64,000 nt of DNA from Ga0077555 sp963746315 (GTDB lineage: Bacteria > Pseudomonadota > Alphaproteobacteria > Rhizobiales > Hyphomicrobiaceae): assembly GCA_963746315.1 (NCBI GenBank), contig CAVVAR010000005.1:620001-684000 (forward strand), read 5' to 3'. Each line of letters begins with the position of its first letter. Position 1 is the stretch's first letter. Shown here one piece after another: positions 1 to 8,292 of this stretch. A model generated the notes under the pieces. The model searched no databases, had not been told where the DNA came from, and worked only from the letters and a program-made list of their open reading frames with translations. Made by a program: the position numbers and the translations under genes.

Positions 1-693
1 CAGAGCACCATCCGCGTCATGAGCGGCCTCGCACTCGAGGTGGCCGTCAACCGCTGGATCAAACCGCAGTTCGAGACCGAGACAAGCTTCACCCTCGATT
101 TCGACTGGCGCCCCACCGCTGCCCTGATGCGCGATATCGAGGGTGGCGCGCGCGCCGACATGATCATCGCCATCTCCGACGCCATGGACCGGCTGGTGGC
201 CGACGGTATCGTGCTGGCCTCGACCAGGACCCGGCTCGCGGATTCGATCCTCGGCGTCGGCGTGAAGGCAGGGGCGGCGAAGCCCGACGTGTCCACTGTC
301 GAGGCATTCAAGAAGGCGATGGTGGGCGCGCGCGCCGTCGCCTACTCGCAGGCCGGGGCAAGCGGCATCTATTTCGCCGGGCTGATCGGGAGGCTGGGGA
401 TTGCGAAGGAGGTCAACGCGCGTGCGGTCGTCATCCCGATGGGATTCACGGCCGAGAAGGTGGCCTCGGGCGAGGCTGAGCTCGCCGTGCAGCAAGTCAG
501 CGAGTTGATGAGCGTGTCGGGCATCGACGTTGCCGGGCCATTTCCTGACGAGGTGCAGGTGTCGTCGACGTTCGAGGTGGCGATCTTCGCCGACGCGACG
601 AACCTGGCGGGTGCGGAGGCGTTCCTCCAGGCCCTCAAGTCGCCCGACGCGCACGCAGCCTACAATCGAGGTGGGCTGCAGTCGCGATTGTAG
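1..693 (+). CDS. Periplasmic substrate-binding protein (ModA-like), 5' end cut off by window
   Basis: The frame is already open at base 1 and ends at TAG 691-693, so the N terminus and any signal peptide lie outside the window. The visible ~230 residues have the look of a type 2 periplasmic-binding domain of the molybdate-binding ModA kind: an early AVNRWIKPQFE helix, an ADMIIAISDAMDRL segment, and a central SQAGASGIYFAG loop that resembles the ligand-contacting hinge of this family. Its role would be to capture a small solute for an ABC transporter, but no permease or ATPase gene follows, and the ligand cannot be named. The ATG at 19 is internal rather than a likely start. The family call is fairly safe; molybdate specificity is not. 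Confidence 0.7.
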   Translation, partial: QSTIRVMSGLALEVAVNRWIKPQFETETSFTLDFDWRPTAALMRDIEGGARADMIIAISDAMDRLVADGIVLASTRTRLADSILGVGVKAGAAKPDVSTVEAFKKAMVGARAVAYSQAGASGIYFAGLIGRLGIAKEVNARAVVIPMGFTAEKVASGEAELAVQQVSELMSVSGIDVAGPFPDEVQVSSTFEVAIFADATNLAGAEAFLQALKSPDAHAAYNRGGLQSRL

Positions 694-728
694 GCCAATA
701 CGTTCTCGCCGTATTTCAGGAGCCCGCC

Positions 729-1043
729 ATGATCGTCGACGTGCGCACCTATACGCTCGTTCCGCGCAAGCTGCCCGGCTACGTCGAGCTGTTCGAGCAG
801 TACGCGCTGCCGGTCATGACGCGGCATGGGCTCGAGTTGCTCGGCTACTACGTCAGCCAGATCGGGCCGCTCAACCAGGTCGTTCACATCTGGCGCTACG
901 ACAGCCTCGCGGACATGGAGGCGAAGCGGGCGCGGCGCGACGCCGATCCCGCCTGGGGCGAGTTTCTGGCGATGACCGAGGGCATGGTGCTCGTGCAGGA
1001 CGACAAGGTGATGCGGCCGACGGCGTTCTCGCCGGGGGCCTAA
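729..1043 (+). CDS. NIPSNAP family protein
   Basis: A 104-residue protein starting at ATG 729, with AGGAG about 7 bases upstream. It has the NIPSNAP ferredoxin-like pattern: an opening VDVRTYTL strand, a YVELFEQYALPV helix, a central LLGYYVSQIGPLNQVVHIWRY stretch and a second helix with multiple Arg/Asp. NIPSNAP proteins form small dimeric alpha/beta barrels. In bacteria they are found beside many kinds of enzyme and mostly lack an assigned reaction. It lies 35 bases after the substrate-binding protein on the same strand and may be cotranscribed with it. The fold assignment is good; the function is unknown. Confidence 0.8.
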   Translation: MIVDVRTYTLVPRKLPGYVELFEQYALPVMTRHGLELLGYYVSQIGPLNQVVHIWRYDSLADMEAKRARRDADPAWGEFLAMTEGMVLVQDDKVMRPTAFSPGA

Positions 1044-1149
1044 TCCGATGCGTCGAGGCGCTGGCTGGGGGTGGGCGTGATTGCGCCGTCTCGGCAGGGG
1101 GCCTATATCGGCGCGAGCTACGTTTGGATTCGACCCAGGAGACACGCCC

Positions 1150-2281
1150 ATGCGGGCCGAGCACGAAAAGCTCGTCAGCGACATCAAAGAGTCGCTGGCG
1201 CTGCTAAGGAGGTCTCTTTGACTGGGAGACTGCAGAGGACCAACTCGCGGCGCTGAACCGCGATAGCGAAGACCCGAACCTGTGGTCGGACCCGCAACGG
1301 GCGCAGAAGGTGATGCGCCAGCGGCAGGCCCTGGAACGTGCCGTCAGCGGCTATACGAAGCTCGAGCGTGAACTGGACGACAACCTCACTCTTATGGAGC
1401 TTGCCGAGGCCGAGGCGGACGAGGCAACGATAAGCGAGGCCGAGGCGGGGCTCGAGCGGCTCGTCAAGGAGGTGCACCGCCAGGAGGTGGAGGCACTGCT
1501 CTCGGGCGAGGCCGACGGCATGGACGCCTACCTCGAGGTGCATGCGGGCGCGGGCGGCACCGAGAGCCAGGATTGGGCCCAGATGCTGCTCCGGATGTAC
1601 ACCCGCTGGGCCGAGAACCGCGGCTTCAAGGTCAACCTGATCGACCAGAGCGATGGCGAGGAGGCGGGCATCAAGAGTGCAACGATCGAGGTGAAGGGCG
1701 AGAATGCCTATGGCTGGCTGAAGACGGAGGCAGGTGTGCACCGGCTGGTGCGCATCTCGCCCTACGATTCCAACGCCAGGCGGCACACCTCGTTCTCGAG
1801 CGTGACGGTCTATCCGGTGGTCGACGACACCATCGAGATCGAGATCAATCCGGGGGACCTCGACATCTCGTACACGCGGTCACAAGGCGCGGGCGGGCAG
1901 TCGGTCAACCGGACCGAGTCGGCCGTGCGGCTTGTACACAGGCCGACCAACATCATCATCTTCGCGCAGGAGCAACGGTCTCAGCACCAGAACCGCGAGA
2001 TTGCGATGAAGCGGCTCAAGGCGCGGCTCTACGAGATGGAGTTGAAGAAGCGCGAGGAGAAGGCGCTGGCCGATCAGGCCGCCAAATCGGATATCGGCTG
2101 GGGCCACCAGATTCGCTCGTACGTGCTGCAGCCCTACCAGATGGTCAAGGACTTGCGAACCGGCGTGCAGACGAGCGATTCTGCTGGTGTTCTCGGCGGG
2201 GACATCGACGCGTTCATCGAGGCGGCACTGGCCAACCGGATCAAGGGAAGTGGCGCGGCGGCCGTGGAGGACATCGACTGA
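1150..2281 (+). CDS. prfB: Peptide chain release factor 2, with programmed +1 frameshift
   Basis: RF2 ends translation at UGA and UAA codons on the ribosome. The gene starts at ATG 1150 (AGGAG about 8 bases before). After 23 codons it meets an in-frame TGA at 1219-1221; reading continues after a +1 slip on CTT (skipping T1219, resuming with GAC 1220) and runs to 2281, giving about 376 residues, the usual RF2 size. The catalytic GGQ is at residues 248-250 and the stop-recognition tripeptide at 203-205 reads SPY in place of the E. coli SPF. The residue after GGQ is Ser251, where E. coli has His. The C-terminal DLRTGVQT and SDIGWG motifs are intact. A start at ATG 1310, which a simple ORF call would give, would lose the N-terminal domain. 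Confidence 0.96.
1207..1222 (+). promoter_or_regulatory. prfB autoregulatory +1 frameshift site
   Basis: The sequence AGGAGG TCT CTT TGA C has the three known parts of the prfB recoding site: an internal Shine-Dalgarno-like AGGAGG at 1207-1212, the slippery CTT codon in the P site, and a UGA followed by C. When RF2 is scarce the ribosome pauses at UGA, slips +1 and makes full RF2; when RF2 is plentiful it terminates. The spacing AGGAGG-3 nt-CTT matches E. coli. Confidence 0.95.
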
Positions 2282-2303
2282 CGTCAGCGGCGCGGGCGAC
2301 GGC

Positions 2304-3032
2304 TCAGGCTCCGAACCGGACACCGAGCTCGCCCGCGCGGCGCCAGCGCACCTCGCAGTGCGTGTCGATCGACATGGCCTCGACGGTGAGCCGGAAGCGA
2401 TCCGGCACGACGACGCCATCGGGGATGCGCAACCGGGCGCCAGTCCGGGAAATGTCCACCAGAACGCACGAGATCGCGCTCGCGTCTGGCTGGATGAAGA
2501 TCTCGGCAGCCCGAACGAGACGGCGGCGCTCGGAGCCACGACGCTCGTCGATCTCCGGCTCGGCTTCAACTGGCAGCTCGAAGGCGACGCCGCAATAGCC
2601 CGCAAAGGCGCCCGAGGCGTCGAACTGGGGGTGCCCGATGGTGCGCAAGATCAATGTCTTGCCGCCCTGGTAGCGAATGAAATCGACCGGACCGAACGTG
2701 CTGTGAGCCTCGAGCTGCTCGAGCCACGATTGCCCGTCGGCGGTGCGAAAGCTCATATTGCCGAGCTCTTGCCGAGTCTTGCCAAAGTGCCAGCTCGGCG
2801 GCTTGCCGGCGTACCGCTCGACACTGGGACTCATGTAGGTGAAGCGATGCTCGGCGTCCGTTTCCCAGATCCAGCCGCCGAGAATGGCGGTGACAACCTC
2901 GAGACGATGGCGTTCGCGCTTCAGATCGGCGAGAAGATCGGTGGTGAGCACCCTCGGGACGGCACCGTAAGATGCGCCGTCATGTGCGCTTTCGAAGGCT
3001 TTCATCCGGAAATTCTCGTGCAGCGAAGACAT
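2304..3032 (-). CDS. PAS-PilZ domain signalling protein
   Basis: A 242-residue cytoplasmic protein. I place the start at ATG 3032, which has AGGGG upstream; the frame is open further, but that part runs antisense through the TenA gene. Roughly residues 30-150 form a PAS-type sensor domain, with the motif GGWIWETDAEHRFTYMSP and a GYCGVAFEL ending. Residues ~165-242 form a PilZ-like domain: the ERRGSERRRLVR opening fits the RxxxR c-di-GMP-binding motif, and LVDISRTGARLRI fits the D/NxSxxG motif. By family knowledge PilZ binds cyclic di-GMP. No output domain is present, so it probably acts through a partner. It is divergent from the TenA gene. Confidence 0.8.
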   Translation of the reverse strand: MSSLHENFRMKAFESAHDGASYGAVPRVLTTDLLADLKRERHRLEVVTAILGGWIWETDAEHRFTYMSPSVERYAGKPPSWHFGKTRQELGNMSFRTADGQSWLEQLEAHSTFGPVDFIRYQGGKTLILRTIGHPQFDASGAFAGYCGVAFELPVEAEPEIDERRGSERRRLVRAAEIFIQPDASAISCVLVDISRTGARLRIPDGVVVPDRFRLTVEAMSIDTHCEVRWRRAGELGVRFGA

Positions 3033-3143
3033 CCCCGTACCCCTGATCGTTGGCTGACAATCTGACAGGGAATTGTGAATGGCCGGTTTATGGCGCACGC
3101 GTCCTAAATTACCGAGCGCCGGTTGGGCGAGGAGCTTGTTCAG

Positions 3144-3806
3144 ATGGACTTCTTCGACACATTGAAAGCCGCGGGAGCGGACGAGTGGCAGCGCTATGCG
3201 GGGCACCCGTTCACGACGGCGATGGGCGAAGGGACTTTGCCCGAGGCGGCATTCCGGCATTATCTCGTCCAGGACTACCTCTTCCTGATCGAGTTCGCGC
3301 GCGCCTATGCGCTGGCCGTCTACAAGGCACCCACACTTGCCGACATGCGCGAGGGGGCGGGCGGTCTTTCTGCCATCCTCGATGTCGAGATGGGGCTTCA
3401 CGTCAAGCTTTGTGAAGCGTGGGGCCTTTCGCCGATCGATCTGGAGCAGTCGCCATCAGAGCCCGAGACGCTAGCCTATACGCGCTATGTCCTTGATGCG
3501 GGCATGCGGGGCGACCTGCTGTCGTTGAAGGTTGCGCTCGCGCCGTGCGTGATCGGGTATGCCGAGATTGCGGAGCGTCTCGGGGGGATGCCGAGAGGCG
3601 GCGCTGCGGACAATCCCTATCGGGTCTGGATCGCGGAGTATTCGGGCGAGCCCTATCGCGAGGTAGCGGCGGCGGCTCGTGCGCATCTCGATCGACTGGC
3701 GGCGCGCTACCTGACGCCGGCAAGGGAGGCCGAGCTTGTCGCGATCTTTCGCGAGGCAACGCGTCTCGAAGCCGATTTCTGGGAAATGGGCTGGCGGAAG
3801 CGGTGA
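3144..3806 (+). CDS. tenA: TenA/thiaminase II family protein
   Basis: About 220 residues, all helical. TenA enzymes hydrolyse aminopyrimidine breakdown products of thiamine (aminopyrimidine aminohydrolase), salvaging the pyrimidine half for thiamine synthesis in the cytosol. Family marks seen: HPFTTAMGEGTL near the N terminus, FRHYLVQDYLFL, the conserved Cys in LAPCVIGYAEIA (the nucleophile position), and the C-terminal EADFWEMGW with the conserved Glu. I start at ATG 3144, 10 bases after GAGGAG; a TTG at 3123 is also in frame but precedes the ribosome site. No other thiamine genes are nearby, so it appears to be a stand-alone salvage gene. Confidence 0.88.
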   Translation: MDFFDTLKAAGADEWQRYAGHPFTTAMGEGTLPEAAFRHYLVQDYLFLIEFARAYALAVYKAPTLADMREGAGGLSAILDVEMGLHVKLCEAWGLSPIDLEQSPSEPETLAYTRYVLDAGMRGDLLSLKVALAPCVIGYAEIAERLGGMPRGGAADNPYRVWIAEYSGEPYREVAAAARAHLDRLAARYLTPAREAELVAIFREATRLEADFWEMGWRKR

Positions 3807-3840
3807 TGTCCGGCACGCGTGCGGCCTTTCCCTCGGAGAG

Positions 3841-4158
3841 CTATCCGAGCCAATAGCCGCGTGCCCTACGAGGGCTTGGCTCGCACGCAATGCCGTCGCC
3901 ATCGGCGTCGTGCCGCAGCCAGAACCCGGGCATGCCCTGCTTGGCCGGCGCGAGGCCCACTCTTCGGGCTGAATCGCAGCTCGGCGCTGCAACAAAATGG
4001 CGAACCCAAGCGACGAATGTCCACGGAGGCTGGAAGTATCGCTCCAAGGCTATGCCGCACGTGAAGGCAACGCCCAAACCGACGATCATGGCTAACCGCC
4101 GCGCGGACTTGCGAGCAAATAACGTGTGATTGTCGTGATATGGATGACGCCAAACCAT
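3841..4158 (-). CDS. Membrane-anchored excalibur calcium-binding domain protein
   Basis: A 105-residue protein. A hydrophobic segment around residues 20-40 (LAMIVGLGVAFTCGIAL) would anchor it in the inner membrane with the rest outside. The C-terminal ~45 residues fit the excalibur domain: Cys near CDSARRVGLAP, GMPGFW, and the EF-hand-like loop DADGDGIACEP. In this family the two Cys probably pair and the Asp loop binds Ca2+. Such domains often sit at the end of secreted nucleases, but no nuclease domain is present here. It is convergent with tenA, 34 bases away. Confidence 0.75.
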   Translation of the reverse strand: MVWRHPYHDNHTLFARKSARRLAMIVGLGVAFTCGIALERYFQPPWTFVAWVRHFVAAPSCDSARRVGLAPAKQGMPGFWLRHDADGDGIACEPSPRRARGYWLG

Positions 4159-4585
4159 GCCCGATGCAGCCCCTGCAAAAACCTAACGCACGGACTGTGG
4201 TAGCCAATGGCCATCCGGGCAATTGAACATGCTCGAACAGGTTAGCGCGAGTCCAGACCGATCACGGAGGATCGGCCGGGATCGAGCGCTGGCGAGCGGC
4301 TCGGCTCAACGTCGGCCTCGCCGTGCGCGATTGGAAGACATGAGGTATATTTATGCAAATCAATGCTTTGTGCGTCTTTTCGGTATTTCGGTGCGCGGCG
4401 GCGGTATCCCGCAAAGACCAGAGCCGATTGCTGCGCAATCTGAATGATTTGCGGGCCAGAAGGCCTGCGGCTAGAACAACTCAACCCCCGGCGGGTAAAC
4501 GTCCGCCTTGACGAACGGGTCGCGCCGTCACACCTGAATTGGGCATCGCGCCCCTGGTATCGGCGCTCGCGACAGGAGACACACG
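4159..4585. other. Gene-free stretch of about 430 bases
   Basis: I find no convincing gene here. A 74-codon plus-strand ORF (4223-4447) is Arg-rich and resembles no family. The middle part (about 4330-4450) is richer in A+T than its surroundings, as expected of a promoter region shared by the divergent excalibur gene and the helical-protein operon. The last bases hold the ribosome site AGGAG for the gene at 4586. Confidence 0.5.
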
Positions 4586-5746
4586 ATGGCTACGCTGCCT
4601 GCGCTTCAGTATCTCGACAAGGCGCTTACGACCGTGCGCGACATGGGACTGAGGACGGAGAGCTCCGGGCAAGATCCAATCGTGGCGCTGCTCGAGCAGA
4701 TCGCCGATCTCGACAAAGACAAGATCGCGATCATCGCGCGGACGCTAGCCGAGGCGTCGACTTTCAACGAGATCGTCAGGAACGAGATCTCGGCCATGAA
4801 GATCGGCGAGCGCTACAATGACATCGTCGAGAGCTTCAACTCGATCCGTGACGATGCGAAATCGATGGTCGACCAACTCGATGACGGGCGCATCTCGACG
4901 TTCGAGCGGGTCAACAACGTGTGGATGAAGGTCAGCCGAGGGGATGTCTCGCAGCGCTTCGACAAAATCCACAAGACCTACCTGGCGGTCGCTTCCGACA
5001 GCGCCGACCAGATCAGGCGCGAGCAACGGATCCTGACCGCCTACCAGGACTATCGCGGCGCCTACAAGCAGGCGCAGATCCTGGCATTGGAAGTGCTCAA
5101 GAAGGCGGAAGCGAAGCTCGAGACGGCAAAGTCCGCGCTCACGGCCGCGTCGGAGTCGGTTTCCGGCTTTGCCGGCAGCGATCCGGCCGAGCGTGCGAAG
5201 CTCGAGCTGCAGCGCGATGAAAAGCTCCGCGCCATGCAGGACGAGGACAAGCGCTATCAGATCGCCAAGGACCTCGCGGACAATCTGACCATCGGCTACA
5301 ACACGACCGAGGTCATCATGACCCGGCTGCTGCAGACGACCAATGCGAAGGAGCGCGTCTATCAGCAGGCAATCACGTTCTTCTCGACCAACGAGGCGGT
5401 GCTGACGGCGCTCAAGGCCTCGTTCACCGGCCTGTTCGGGCTGCACGAGTCGACGGCGACACTCGAAGCCATGAAAAAGGGCGTCTCCGACAGCCTCGAG
5501 ACGATCGGCGAAATCGGCAACCAGGTTCAGGAGGCGGCCATCAAGGCCGGCTACGGGCCGACGGTTCGGGCCGATGCCGTGAAGAAGCTGGTCGACTCGA
5601 TCGTGAGCTTCCAGGAGCGCTCGCGCCACATCATCAAGGAGATGCGCACCATGGCGAGCCGCAACTCCGAGGAGATCAACGAGGCGGTGGAGGACGGCAA
5701 GCGGCGTCTCGCACAGCTTGCCGTGGACGCCGCGGCACTGGGATGA
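4586..5746 (+). CDS. Helical cytoplasmic protein, possibly a distant TelA relative
   Basis: A 386-residue, almost entirely alpha-helical protein without signal peptide or membrane segment; ATG 4586 has AGGAG 8 bases before. The N-terminal third has long charged helices; the central part (about 120-230) is a coiled coil rich in Ala/Glu/Lys; the C-terminal third has conserved-looking stretches such as TTEVIMTRLLQTTNAKERVY and AGYGPTVRADAVKKLVDSI. Proteins like this are often labelled cell surface protein in alphaproteobacteria, which the sequence does not support. The helical layout and the company of a DUF6384 and a TerB-like gene suggest a link to the TelA/TerB group of stress or envelope proteins. 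That link is inference only. Confidence 0.5.
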   Translation: MATLPALQYLDKALTTVRDMGLRTESSGQDPIVALLEQIADLDKDKIAIIARTLAEASTFNEIVRNEISAMKIGERYNDIVESFNSIRDDAKSMVDQLDDGRISTFERVNNVWMKVSRGDVSQRFDKIHKTYLAVASDSADQIRREQRILTAYQDYRGAYKQAQILALEVLKKAEAKLETAKSALTAASESVSGFAGSDPAERAKLELQRDEKLRAMQDEDKRYQIAKDLADNLTIGYNTTEVIMTRLLQTTNAKERVYQQAITFFSTNEAVLTALKASFTGLFGLHESTATLEAMKKGVSDSLETIGEIGNQVQEAAIKAGYGPTVRADAVKKLVDSIVSFQERSRHIIKEMRTMASRNSEEINEAVEDGKRRLAQLAVDAAALG

Positions 5747-5878
5747 GCCTGGGCACCCGTGATTTGCGCTGGTGCGGGAACTCGTGACGTTTGAAGCGTG
5801 AGAACGGGTGAGCGCCGAACTCTCCGCGCGCACGCTTCTGCCGCGCCACGCAGGAACGGGCCTCTTCAAGGTTGAGTC

Positions 5879-6814
5879 ATGGCCGCCGAAGCAAAACCGA
5901 GCCGCCCTCTCGACGACGTCATGATCGCCATGGACGTCGTGGATACGCTGCGTCACGACAAGCGGCTCGTGGAGCGCGAGCTCGACGATGCGCAACGGCG
6001 CGCGGAGCTTATCGAGCGGCTTCGGGACATCTACAAGGGCCAGGGCATCGAGGTGCCCGATCAGATTCTCGAGGACGGCGTAAAGGCGCTCGAGGAAAAG
6101 CGGTTCGTCTACACGCCGCCTGCGCCCTCGCTCGAGGTGCGGCTGGCCCGGCTCTATGTCACGCGAGATCGGTGGGGCAAGCGGGTGGCCGCGATTGCCC
6201 TCGGCGCGGCGCTGGTCGGAGGGGGATGGTACTTCGGCTATGAGCGGCCGCGCGCCCTCGAGACGGCCGCTATAGAGCGCGAGCTCAGCCAAGAGCTGCC
6301 CGCTCGGGTGACCAGCCTGGTGCAGCAACTCGAGCGCGAGGCGAAATCGGACGCGGTGGTCGCAGACGGACGCCAGATTGCCGAGGCTGCCCGTTCGGCT
6401 GCCTCGGGCGGAAACCGGGAGACAGCGCGACAGGAGGAGGCTCGGCTGGCCCGGATGCTCGAGCAATTGCGGGCATCGTATGATGTGCGCATCGTCAATC
6501 GGCGCGGCGAGATCACGGGACTGTGGCGGGTGCCTCGCGTCAATCCGCTGAGCCGCAACTACTATCTGGTGGTCGAGGCGATCGACGCGTCGGGCAAGGT
6601 CGTGCCGCGCGATATTCTGAACGAGGAGACGGGGCAGCGCGAGGCTGTCACGAAGTGGGCCGTGCGCGTGCCGAAGTCGGTCTTCGACGAGGTGCAGGCC
6701 GATAAGCTCGACGACGGCATTATCCAGAAGGCCGTGCTTGGCACGAAGCTGCGCGGCGAGCTGGAGCCGAGCTGGCGGCGCGAGGTCTCCGGCGGCGCTC
6801 TGACGAGGTGGTGA
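5879..6814 (+). CDS. DUF6384 family membrane protein
   Basis: A 311-residue protein matching what is annotated as DUF6384. The N-terminal ~90 residues are a charged helical segment with LDDVMIAMDVVDTLRH and a predicted coiled coil; a single membrane helix lies near residues 103-120 (VAAIALGAALVGGGWYFGY); the C-terminal ~190 residues should be periplasmic and include a beta-rich part (RNYYLVVEAIDASGKVV). The next gene begins within a few bases of its stop, so the two are probably translationally coupled. The function is unknown. The neighbouring coiled-coil proteins suggest a shared envelope-associated assembly (inference). Confidence 0.7.
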   Translation: MAAEAKPSRPLDDVMIAMDVVDTLRHDKRLVERELDDAQRRAELIERLRDIYKGQGIEVPDQILEDGVKALEEKRFVYTPPAPSLEVRLARLYVTRDRWGKRVAAIALGAALVGGGWYFGYERPRALETAAIERELSQELPARVTSLVQQLEREAKSDAVVADGRQIAEAARSAASGGNRETARQEEARLARMLEQLRASYDVRIVNRRGEITGLWRVPRVNPLSRNYYLVVEAIDASGKVVPRDILNEETGQREAVTKWAVRVPKSVFDEVQADKLDDGIIQKAVLGTKLRGELEPSWRREVSGGALTRW

Positions 6815-6816
6815 GA

Positions 6817-8262
6817 ATGCAGAGCGGCCAACAGACGCTCGCCGGTATCGAGGAGGCGCTGCGGGATCTGAAAGCCCAACGGGCCAGTATCACGAGCGAG
6901 CTGGAAGCAGCGAACCGCGAGCGTGTAGGCCTCGTCGGTGAGCGACTGGCGGCGCTGCGCCGCCTGGCAACAATCCGCGCGCGCGACGCTTCTGCGGACG
7001 GGGTCATCGACGACGCGGACAATCTCTCGCATCAGGTGCGTGGCATTCTGGAGGCCCGGCTGAGGACGATCGGCGCCCTCGAGGACCGACAGTCGAAGGC
7101 GGAAGGCGAGCGCGCAGCCCAGGTGGCGCGTCAAGACGAGCAGACACGACGGATCGCGGTTCTGGAAGATCGGCTCGATCATTTCGGCACGGAGGCACGA
7201 GCCTCGCTGGCGCAGGACAAGGACTACGCCACGCTGGCCGAGGTCCACGGCGCTCTCGCGGCCACGCTCGCGAAGGCCACCGAGAAGGCCGAGCAGGTCA
7301 CGCGCGACGAGCACGAAAAGGGACTGCCCTACCGCGACGATCCGCTGTTCATGTACTTGTGGCGCAGACAGTTCGGGACTTCTCAGTATCAGGCGAGCGG
7401 TCTTGTCCGCTTGCTGGATGAGTGGGTGGCGGGGCTCGTCAGGTTTTCGGATGCGAGAGCCAACTATACGCTGCTGACAGAGATCCCGGTGCGGCTCAGG
7501 GCGCATGCCGAGGATCTCAAGCGTCAAGTGCAAGCTGCCAAGGCGGCGCTCGACGAGATGGAGGCCAAGCGGACGCGGGAGTTGGCCGGCCGCGACCTCA
7601 TCGCCGAGCTCAGGCGCGAGCGCGAGCGGCAGACCGAGCTCGACAACGAGCTCGAGCGCATCACGTCGGAGCTCGCCGAGACGGGCAATCAGCTGAAGGT
7701 CTACGCGAAGGGCGAGGATCAATCGTTCATCGCGGCGGTCGCGGCCTACGCGGCCTTTCTCGAGCGCGAGCCCCTGCGGCGACTCATGGGGCAAGCCGCC
7801 GCGACCGAGACGAAAGAGGACGACATGGTCGTCGAGGAGGTGCAGCGCCTCGGGCAACTCGTCGATGAGCTGGAAGCGGGCAACGTCAGCCGGCGGCGGC
7901 GGCTCGACCAGATTGCCGAGCGTCAGGTCGAGATGGCACGGCTCGCCTCTAATTTCCGCCGCCAGCGCTACGACGACGTCGGGTCGGAGTTCAACGACAG
8001 TCCGCGGGTCGAGGACCTCCTGCAGATGCTGCTTCGAGGTGCGATCACGGCTGCGGAATACTGGGTGCGCATGCAGCAGCAGCAGCACTGGCGGCACCGG
8101 CCAGGAGACTCGTGGCGGCGGCAATCGGGCATGCCGCCGTTCGGCGGGTTTCCGAGCGGATGGGGCGGAGGCCGGCGTCGCCGCGACGATGATGACGATG
8201 ATGACGACGACGATGATGATCGCGGGCGCCGCGGCGGGTTCAGGACCGGCGGTTCTTTCTGA
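6817..8262 (+). CDS. Coiled-coil protein with acidic poly-Asp tail
   Basis: About 481 residues, start at ATG 6817 with GAGGTGG upstream (a GTG at 6808 overlaps the previous stop and is less likely). Nearly the whole length is heptad-like charged helix, interrupted around residues 180-200 by a conserved-looking LPYRDDPLFMYLWRRQFGT segment. The tail is low complexity: a Trp/Gly/Pro-rich patch, then 12 consecutive Asp residues, then Arg/Gly-rich RGRRGGFRTGGSF. No signal peptide. It overlaps or abuts the DUF6384 gene and is convergent with the TerB-like gene 30 bases away. I do not recognise a named family; a structural or scaffold role with the DUF6384 protein is a guess. Confidence 0.6.
   Translation: MQSGQQTLAGIEEALRDLKAQRASITSELEAANRERVGLVGERLAALRRLATIRARDASADGVIDDADNLSHQVRGILEARLRTIGALEDRQSKAEGERAAQVARQDEQTRRIAVLEDRLDHFGTEARASLAQDKDYATLAEVHGALAATLAKATEKAEQVTRDEHEKGLPYRDDPLFMYLWRRQFGTSQYQASGLVRLLDEWVAGLVRFSDARANYTLLTEIPVRLRAHAEDLKRQVQAAKAALDEMEAKRTRELAGRDLIAELRRERERQTELDNELERITSELAETGNQLKVYAKGEDQSFIAAVAAYAAFLEREPLRRLMGQAAATETKEDDMVVEEVQRLGQLVDELEAGNVSRRRRLDQIAERQVEMARLASNFRRQRYDDVGSEFNDSPRVEDLLQMLLRGAITAAEYWVRMQQQQHWRHRPGDSWRRQSGMPPFGGFPSGWGGGRRRRDDDDDDDDDDDDRGRRGGFRTGGSF
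8185..8220 (+). repeat. GAT/GAC codon run encoding 12 Asp
   Basis: Twelve consecutive GAT/GAC codons in the 3' end of the coiled-coil gene. Trinucleotide runs of this kind can change length by slippage, so the number of Asp residues may vary between strains. Confidence 0.85.
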
Positions 8263-8292
8263 GCGTCGCTTTCCGGATGTGACGGGCTGGCC

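Noticed and set aside
4223..4447. 74-codon plus-strand ORF in the gap before the helical-protein genes
   Set aside because: Arg-rich, no family resemblance and no good ribosome site.
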